Assembly (NCBI RefSeq): GCF_002776555.1
Contig: NZ_CP021497.1
Coordinates: 186,001-250,000 of the forward strand
From: Candidatus Legionella polyplacis
GTDB taxonomy: Bacteria; Pseudomonadota; Gammaproteobacteria; Legionellales; Legionellaceae
DNA length: 64,000 bases
Direction of reading: 5' to 3'
The position numbers and the translations under genes were made by a program. Numbering within the stretch: the first letter of the stretch is position 1; every line of letters begins with the position of its first letter. The notes below the pieces were generated by a model. That model searched no databases, was not told where the DNA came from, and saw only the letters and a program-made list of their open reading frames with translations. Below, piece by piece: positions 58,481-64,000 of this stretch.

Positions 58481-59041
58481 ATGAAAATAAAATTACAATG
58501 TATTCCAAATTTATTAACTTTCTCTAGATTAATACTTATTATTCCTATTTTAATATGTATATATAAAAAACAATATTCTCTAACATTTTATCTATTTTTA
58601 ACAGCAGGATTAACAGATACTTTAGATGGATGGATAGCAAGAAATTTTAATTGGCAAAGCTCTTACGGAGCTTCACTTGATCCATTAGCAGACAAATTTT
58701 TAATTACATTAAGTTTTATAGCACTTGCATTGATAAAGATTTTACCATGGTGGCTCGTTATTTTAACTATATTAAAAGATACAACAATATTATTAGGAAT
58801 AATAATATGGTTTTATATTATAAAAAATAAATTAATACTCAAATCTATAATTATTAGCAAAATAAATACAACACTACAATTATTATTAATAATATTCTGT
58901 TTATTCAATCTTGCATTTCATACAATCTTCAATTGTATTATAAATATAATAATTTTATTAACAGCACTTACAACAACCATCAGCAATATAACTTATATAT
59001 GGATATGGATTTTAGATACCTATCAAACAATATTAAAATAA
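58481..59041 (+). CDS. pgsA: CDP-diacylglycerol--glycerol-3-phosphate 3-phosphatidyltransferase
   Basis: PgsA makes phosphatidylglycerol-phosphate from CDP-diacylglycerol and glycerol-3-phosphate in the inner membrane. The 186-residue protein has about four to five membrane helices. The CDP-alcohol phosphatidyltransferase signature is complete: D-x2-DG-x2-AR-x8-G-x3-D-x3-D, seen as DTLDGWIAR followed by GASLDPLADK (about residues 46-73). The N-terminal IPNLLTFSRLILIIPIL is typical of PgsA. It continues the phospholipid theme of plsY and plsC at the other end of the window. Confidence 0.95.
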   Translation: MKIKLQCIPNLLTFSRLILIIPILICIYKKQYSLTFYLFLTAGLTDTLDGWIARNFNWQSSYGASLDPLADKFLITLSFIALALIKILPWWLVILTILKDTTILLGIIIWFYIIKNKLILKSIIISKINTTLQLLLIIFCLFNLAFHTIFNCIINIIILLTALTTTISNITYIWIWILDTYQTILK

Positions 59042-59323
59042 AATACAACTTATAACTAATAAAAAATAAATAAATTTTATCGAAATAAAAATAAAAAATT
59101 CTTAAAAGAATAAATAAACATAAACTGCTTTTCACAAACAAAAACAATCTTTACTTTTAAAACAAATATTAAATATTTTTATATTATAAAACTATTTTAA
59201 ATAAAAACAAATATCAATACATGTAATATATACAAAAAAATATTTATTATATAAACAATTTTTACTAAAATAGTAATTAATTATTTAAATTATAAAAAAT
59301 ACTATTATTTTTAATAAAAACAT

Positions 59324-59941
59324 ATGAGAGAAAAACCAATTATTATTGGAATTTCTGGACCATCAGCATCAGGAAAAAGTTTACTTGCGAACACAATAGT
59401 AACAGAACTAGGTTCAGAACAAGTAGTAGTAATATCAGAAGATTCTTATTATAAAGATAATAAACACTTACCTTTTTCAGAAAGAGAAAAAATTAATTAT
59501 GATCACCCAGATGCATTTGATCATGCTTTTTTATATAAACATTTAAAAAACTTAAGAAAAGGTAAATCAATAAATATACCTATTTATTCTCACTCAAAAC
59601 ATATACGATTATCAAAAACTAGGCGCATAGGAAATCATACAATAGTAGTATTAGAAGGAATATTATTATTAAGCGATCAAAATTTAAGAAAAATTATGGA
59701 TATAAGAATATTTATGTCCACACCACTGGATATATGCTTAATAAGAAGATTAAAACGAGATGTTATAGAACGTTGTAGATCATTTAAATCTGTAATCAAT
59801 CAATATGAAACTATGGTTAGACCAATGTATCTTCAATTTATTAAACCATCAAGTAAATATGCGGATATTATAGTGCCAAAAGGAGGAGAAAATAGAATTG
59901 CTATAGACATGATACAAGCAAAAATGCGAGAATTACTCTAA
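59324..59941 (+). CDS. udk: Uridine kinase
   Basis: Udk phosphorylates uridine and cytidine in pyrimidine salvage. The 205-residue protein has the P-loop GISGPSASGKSLLAN (about residues 8-22). SEDSYYKDNKHLPF, the substrate-binding INYDHPDAFDHAFL (about 52-65), and RRLKRDVIERCRS follow. Length is near E. coli (213). It implies that the symbiont can use nucleosides from the host. It lies 60 bp before fabI on the same strand. Confidence 0.95.
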   Translation: MREKPIIIGISGPSASGKSLLANTIVTELGSEQVVVISEDSYYKDNKHLPFSEREKINYDHPDAFDHAFLYKHLKNLRKGKSINIPIYSHSKHIRLSKTRRIGNHTIVVLEGILLLSDQNLRKIMDIRIFMSTPLDICLIRRLKRDVIERCRSFKSVINQYETMVRPMYLQFIKPSSKYADIIVPKGGENRIAIDMIQAKMRELL

Positions 59942-60001
59942 TAATCATAAAATATATATTTTAGTACACTATTACTAAAATAAAATTGAAAAAAATTAAA
60001 T

Positions 60002-60787
60002 ATGAACTTATTAAAAGGAAAAAAAATATTAATCATGGGTTTAATAAATAAATATTCTATTGCATATGGGATAGCACAAGCATGTTTTGAACATGGAGCA
60101 GAATTAGCTTTTACATTTCAAAATGAAAAAATAAAAACTCGTTTACAAAAAATATCTTCTGAATTTAATTCTTCATTTATTCTGCCTTGTAATGTAACAC
60201 AAGACAATGAAATACATTCAACTTTTGATAAAATAAAAAAAAAATGGGGAACATTAAATGGATTAATACATTCTATTGCTTTTACTCCAAAAAATCAAAT
60301 ACAAGGAGGAAACTTTATGAAAAATATAAATAGAAAAGATTATTTAATTTCCCAAGAAATAAGTACTTATAGCCTTATAGAAATATCCAAAAATGCATTT
60401 CCATTAATGAAAAACTCCAATGGATCTATAATAACACTAAGTTACTACGGTGCTGAAAAAGTTATACCTAATTATAATACAATGGGAATTGTAAAATCTA
60501 GTTTAGAATCTTCTGTTCGTTATTTATCATTTAATTTAGGAATGATGAATATACGTATAAATGCAATTTCCCCAGGTCCAATAAAAACTATATCTTCATC
60601 AAGAATAAAAGATTTCAACAAAATCAAAACAATTTATAAAAATTCTACACCATTACAACGTAACGTATCTGCAAAAGAAATAGGAAAAGTTGCAGTATTT
60701 TTATGTTCAGATTTATCATCAGGAATTACAGGAGAAATTATACATGTAGATGCCGGATACCATATTATGGGAATAACAAAAAATTAA
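60002..60787 (+). CDS. fabI: Enoyl-[acyl-carrier-protein] reductase (NADH)
   Basis: FabI performs the last reduction of each fatty acid elongation cycle. The 261-residue short-chain dehydrogenase has GKKILIMGLINKYSIAYGIA at the N-terminus (cofactor site). Its active-site pair is Tyr-x6-Lys: SYYGAEKVIPNYNTMGIVKSSLE carries the tyrosine near residue 156 and the lysine near 163 (segment about residues 146-168). RINAISPGPIKT also fits. It serves bulk lipid synthesis and, through BioC/BioH, the pimeloyl chain of biotin. Confidence 0.96.
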   Translation: MNLLKGKKILIMGLINKYSIAYGIAQACFEHGAELAFTFQNEKIKTRLQKISSEFNSSFILPCNVTQDNEIHSTFDKIKKKWGTLNGLIHSIAFTPKNQIQGGNFMKNINRKDYLISQEISTYSLIEISKNAFPLMKNSNGSIITLSYYGAEKVIPNYNTMGIVKSSLESSVRYLSFNLGMMNIRINAISPGPIKTISSSRIKDFNKIKTIYKNSTPLQRNVSAKEIGKVAVFLCSDLSSGITGEIIHVDAGYHIMGITKN

Positions 60788-60875
60788 AATCTTTTATAAA
60801 AATTAAATAACACAAAAAAACACAATAATTACATTAGTTTTTGTAACTACTATAAAAAAATATAAATAAAACCTT

Positions 60876-60921
60876 TACTTATAAAATAAGTATTCCCTTA
60901 ATAAAAAAAACTACTTATTTT
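60876..60921. terminator. Three-armed inverted repeat between fabI and tRNA-Asp
   Basis: The middle arm AAAATAAGTA (60883-60892) can pair upstream with TACTTAT (60876-60882, overlapping by the loop) or downstream with TACTTATTTT (60912-60921). Only one pairing can form at a time. The position between a plus-strand gene and minus-strand tRNAs suits a bidirectional terminator. The pairs are A/T-rich, so stability is low. Confidence 0.35.
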
Positions 60922-60977
60922 AAAAATAAAAAATACAAACTCTAAATAAATTTATAATAAATTTTATTTCTTAAAAA

Positions 60978-61051
60978 CGGAGTGAACGGGACTCGAACCC
61001 GCGACCCCCGGCGTGACAGGCCGGTATTCTAACCAACTGAACTACCACTCC
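60978..61051 (-). tRNA. tRNA-Asp (anticodon GTC)
   Basis: The 5' GGAGTGG pairs with TCACTCC (one G-T pair), discriminator G. The D arm region is TAGTTCAGTTGGTTAGAATA, the anticodon stem CCGGC/GCCGG encloses loop CTGTCAC with GTC, and the T arm is GCGGG/CCCGT around TTCGAGT. CCA is not encoded. It follows tRNA-Val by about 50 bases, downstream of hupB. Confidence 0.96.
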
Positions 61052-61102
61052 ATAATTTTCACAATTAATTAAAAATATAAAAAAACAAAAAATAAAACAT
61101 CA

Positions 61103-61176
61103 TAGGTACTGCAGGAATTGAACCTGCGACCCTCGCCTTGTAAGGACGACGCTCTCCCAAACTGAGCTAAGTACCC
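61103..61176 (-). tRNA. tRNA-Val (anticodon TAC)
   Basis: The 5' GGGTACT pairs with AGTACCT (terminal G-T), discriminator A. The D arm is AGCTCAGTTTGGGAGAGC, anticodon loop CTTACAA has TAC at 61142-61140, and the T arm is GCAGG/CCTGC around TTCAATT. CCA is not encoded. The order lon-hupB-tRNA-Val-tRNA-Asp is, from memory, shared with relatives. Confidence 0.96.
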
Positions 61177-61260
61177 AATAATTTATTTTTAAAAAATTTT
61201 ATTTAATATTAAAATATTAATTTTTAAAACAATTAAAATATAACAATTAAAATTAAACTT

Positions 61261-61530
61261 CTACAAAAAATTTTTTAATTTTTTTCCAGCTCTAAACTTT
61301 ATAATCTTTGAAGCTTTAATACGAATAATTTTACCATTTTGTGGATTTCTACCTATACGTTCAGAACGTAAAACTGTATAAAAAGAACCAAATCCAGGTA
61401 ACACAACAGTATCTCCATGTTTTAAAGTATTAGCAATAGATGATATTAAAGACTCAATAATACAATTTACACTAGTTTTAGTAATACCAGAACTTTTTGA
61501 AATTACTTTAACTAATTCACTTTTATTCAT
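61261..61530 (-). CDS. hupB: DNA-binding protein HU
   Basis: HU is a small dimeric nucleoid protein. The 89-residue protein begins MNKSELVKVISKSSGITKT and has GDTVVLPGFGSFYTV. The flexible arm contains ERIGRNPQNGKIIRI with the intercalating proline, followed by FRAGKKLK. Length equals E. coli HU (90). IHF subunits share the fold, but the GFGSF-x-ERxGRNPQ pattern and its place next to lon indicate HU-beta. Confidence 0.95.
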   Translation of the reverse strand: MNKSELVKVISKSSGITKTSVNCIIESLISSIANTLKHGDTVVLPGFGSFYTVLRSERIGRNPQNGKIIRIKASKIIKFRAGKKLKNFL

Positions 61531-61715
61531 CTTCTCTTATCTCTTTTTCTTAATATTAAAAAATCTTGATTTAACCAAATTTATTACACAGAGTCAAGTA
61601 TTTATATAAAATATCTAATAACTTTATTAGACAATAACAAAAAAAAATCAATTTATCAAATAAACTATTTACTCCATTAATTTGGTATCAAAAAAAATAA
61701 AAAACCTACTATTTT

Positions 61716-64000
61716 TTAAATTTCTTTAGTCAAAGAAAAACGCAGTACTTCTTTTATATCTTTTACAGTATGTATATTAATTTTTTTTAAAACATTATCA
61801 GGAACATCTTCTAAATCCTTATAATTTTCTTCTGGAATAAGAACATCTTTAATATTAAAACGACAAGCTGCCAATAGCTTTTCTTTTAAACCTCCTATAG
61901 GTAATATCTTTCCCAACAATGTAATCTCACCAGTCATAGCTATATCATAGCGTATAGGAATTTTCGTTACAACAGAAGTTAAAGCTACACAAACACCTAT
62001 TCCAGCACTTGGACCATCTTTTGGTATAGCACCTTCTGGTATATGGATATGAAAATCATTTTCATCATAAAAATTTCTTTCTAATTTCAAAAAATTAGCA
62101 CAACTTCTAACAACTGTCATAGCTGCATAAATAGATTCTTGCATAACCTTACCTAACTGACCTGTCCGAATAATTTTCCCCTTACCAGGAACCATTAATG
62201 CTTCTATTATCAATACTTCACCACCAACAGATGTCCAAGCAAGTCCATTTACACGACCAATATAATTAACTTCACATTTAATATGTTCATAAGTATATTT
62301 TTTCACTCCTAAATATTTTTTTATATTAAAGCACGATACAGTAATTCTGTTTATCCTATTTTTAATTAGTAAATTTCTAACTACCTTTCTACAAATACTA
62401 GAAATTTCTCTCTCTAAATTCCTAACACCAGCTTCACGTGTATAATAATAAATTATTTCATAAATAGCACTTTCTGTAATATTTAATTCATTTTTTTTTA
62501 ATCCATTTAAATTTACTTGCTTTGGAACAAGATACTTCTTAGCAATAAATAACTTCTCTCGATCTGTATAACCAGGTAAACGAATAATTTCCATCCTATC
62601 CAACAACGGAACTGGAATATCTAAAGAATTTGCAGTAGCAATAAACATTACCTCACTCAAATCATAATCGATTTCTAAATAATGATCATTAAACATATAA
62701 TTCTGCTCTGAATCCAATACCTCCAATAACGCAGATGATGGATCCCCACGAAAATCCATAGACATTTTATCTATCTCATCTAACATCATCAAAGGATTTT
62801 TTACTTTTACTTTACATAATTTTTGAATAATTTTTCCAGGCATAGATCCAATATAAGTCTTTCTATGCCCTCTAATTTCAGCTTCATCACGTAATCCACC
62901 CAATGAAAATCTAATAAAAGTTCTTCCAATTGCTCTAGCAATTGATCTACCTAATGAAGTCTTACCAACACCTGGAGGGCCGACAAAACATAAAATAGGT
63001 CCTTTTAAATTCTTAACTCTTTTTTGAACAGCTAAATATTCAATTATACGATCTTTTATCTTATCTAAACCGTAATGTTCCTCATTTAATAATGATTCTG
63101 CTTTTTGCAAATCAAATTCTATTTTATTTCTTTTTTTCCAAGGAATAGATAACATCCAATCAAGATAATTTCTAATTACTGTAGCTTCCGCCGATACAGG
63201 AGACATCATTTTTAATTTATATAATTCCGATAATGATTTATCCATAGCTTCATTATGCATTCCAGAATTTTTTATATTATTTTCCAATTTTCTAATTTCA
63301 TCTCCTTCATCACTAATTTTACTAAGTTCTTTCTGAATTGCCTTTATCTGTTCATTCAAATAATATTCACGTTGAGTTTTTTCCATTTGCTTTTTTACAC
63401 GTTCTCTAATTTTCTTTTCTGCATGCAACAGATCAATTTCTACCTCTAATTTAGCAATAAGATTTTCTAATCTCTTTCTTACATCAATAATTTCCAAAAA
63501 ATTCTGTTTATCTGATACTTTTAAAGATAAATTAGAAGCAATAGTATCAGATAATTTTCCAGGATTTTCTATTGATGAAACAACATTAATCACTTCTAAA
63601 GGAATTTTTTTATTTAAACTTATATATTGCTCAAACTGAGAAATTAAAGTACGCTTTAACACTAAAATATCTTTACTATCATCAATACAAAATTGATTAA
63701 CTTCTACAAGAATATCTAATTCCACTTCTAAATAACCTTTATCTTTACATGAATAAATAACCTTAGCACGTTTATCTCCCTCAACTAATATCTTAACAGT
63801 TCCATCTGGTAATTTTAATAATTGCAAAATATTAGAAATTGTTCCTATAGAATAAATATCTTCTAAATTAGGATCATCATCAGATGATTCCTTCTGAGCC
63901 ACTAAAAAAATCTGTTTACTATCAATCATAGAAGCTTCTAAAGCTTTAATAGATTTCTCTCTTCCAACAAATAAAGGAACAACCATATTCGGATATACCA
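61716..64000 (-). CDS. lon: Lon protease, cut at its N-terminus by the right edge
   Basis: Lon is the soluble AAA+ serine protease that removes damaged and regulatory proteins. The frame is open to the last base; the codons beyond the first internal ATG (63986) read VYPN before MVVPLFVGREK, as in the usual LPLRDVVVYPHMVIPLF. So the true start lies about 20 residues outside the window. Visible parts are the N-terminal domain, a coiled region with REYYLNEQIKAIQKELSK, Walker A GPPGVGKTSLG, Walker B MMLDEIDKM, and the catalytic serine in PKDGPSAGIG. The lysine of the dyad follows about 43 residues later (GGLKEKLLAA). It ends 185 bp upstream of hupB. Confidence 0.96.
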   Translation of the reverse strand, partial: VYPNMVVPLFVGREKSIKALEASMIDSKQIFLVAQKESSDDDPNLEDIYSIGTISNILQLLKLPDGTVKILVEGDKRAKVIYSCKDKGYLEVELDILVEVNQFCIDDSKDILVLKRTLISQFEQYISLNKKIPLEVINVVSSIENPGKLSDTIASNLSLKVSDKQNFLEIIDVRKRLENLIAKLEVEIDLLHAEKKIRERVKKQMEKTQREYYLNEQIKAIQKELSKISDEGDEIRKLENNIKNSGMHNEAMDKSLSELYKLKMMSPVSAEATVIRNYLDWMLSIPWKKRNKIEFDLQKAESLLNEEHYGLDKIKDRIIEYLAVQKRVKNLKGPILCFVGPPGVGKTSLGRSIARAIGRTFIRFSLGGLRDEAEIRGHRKTYIGSMPGKIIQKLCKVKVKNPLMMLDEIDKMSMDFRGDPSSALLEVLDSEQNYMFNDHYLEIDYDLSEVMFIATANSLDIPVPLLDRMEIIRLPGYTDREKLFIAKKYLVPKQVNLNGLKKNELNITESAIYEIIYYYTREAGVRNLEREISSICRKVVRNLLIKNRINRITVSCFNIKKYLGVKKYTYEHIKCEVNYIGRVNGLAWTSVGGEVLIIEALMVPGKGKIIRTGQLGKVMQESIYAAMTVVRSCANFLKLERNFYDENDFHIHIPEGAIPKDGPSAGIGVCVALTSVVTKIPIRYDIAMTGEITLLGKILPIGGLKEKLLAACRFNIKDVLIPEENYKDLEDVPDNVLKKINIHTVKDIKEVLRFSLTKEI

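Overview
This window is a piece of a strongly A+T-biased, reduced bacterial chromosome, by eye well over three quarters A+T (not counted). The standard genetic code fits: tryptophans are TGG and no TGA is read through. I see no insertion sequences, phage genes, CRISPR arrays or rRNA genes. Housekeeping genes are intact, while many spacers are nearly pure A/T. Gene content and order point to a gammaproteobacterial, Legionellales-type insect endosymbiont. The markers are the run tpiA-secG-tRNA-Leu-nuoABCDEFGHIJKLMN-tRNA-fMet-(rimP missing)-nusA-infB-rbfA-truB-rpsO-pnp, the mevalonate-type isoprenoid genes (type 2 IPP isomerase plus a GHMP kinase), and a compact six-gene biotin cluster. From memory this matches the louse symbiont 'Candidatus Legionella polyplacis' very well. 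The species name is an inference; a database comparison would settle it.

Layout. 1-3.7 kb: envelope and lipid genes (partial murF, plsY, a fatty acid desaturase, plsC). 4.0-5.0 kb: tRNA-Gln and prs. 5.1-14.2 kb, minus strand: the nusA-infB-rbfA-truB-rpsO-pnp translation/RNA operon, with tRNA-fMet upstream and rimP absent. 14.4-29.3 kb: all 14 genes of respiratory complex I. 29.3-33.9 kb: tRNA-Leu, secG, tpiA, smpB, a small Trm112-like gene, tsaB, a ferredoxin and dapA. 34.3-36.7 kb: fni, a mevalonate-pathway kinase, tRNA-Lys and tRNA-Arg. 36.8-42.2 kb: bioA, D, C, H, F (overlapping, minus strand) and bioB (divergent). 42.5-48.3 kb: gcvT, gcvPB, fumC, dnaB. 48.9-54.3 kb: nadE, rpe, acnA, tRNA-Thr. 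54.5-58.1 kb: folP, ftsH, rlmE. 58.5-60.8 kb: pgsA, udk, fabI. 61.0-64.0 kb: tRNA-Asp, tRNA-Val, hupB and a lon cut by the right edge.

How the genes fit together. The cell keeps aerobic energy metabolism (complex I, aconitase, fumarase), phospholipid and peptidoglycan synthesis, its own isoprenoid route and core translation. It also keeps vitamin and cofactor genes that make sense as host provisioning or self-supply: complete biotin synthesis from malonyl-ACP methylation to the final sulfur insertion, NAD synthesis, and folate (folP).

The points most worth checking are: the biotin cluster's structure and its place next to two tRNA genes; a NAD synthetase whose glutaminase domain lacks the catalytic cysteine; a triosephosphate isomerase with altered phosphate-binding loops; apparent AUU start codons in nuoB and perhaps gcvT; and several genes missing from otherwise conserved neighbourhoods (rimP, glmM, gcvH/gcvPA). 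I found no clearly undescribed multi-gene system.
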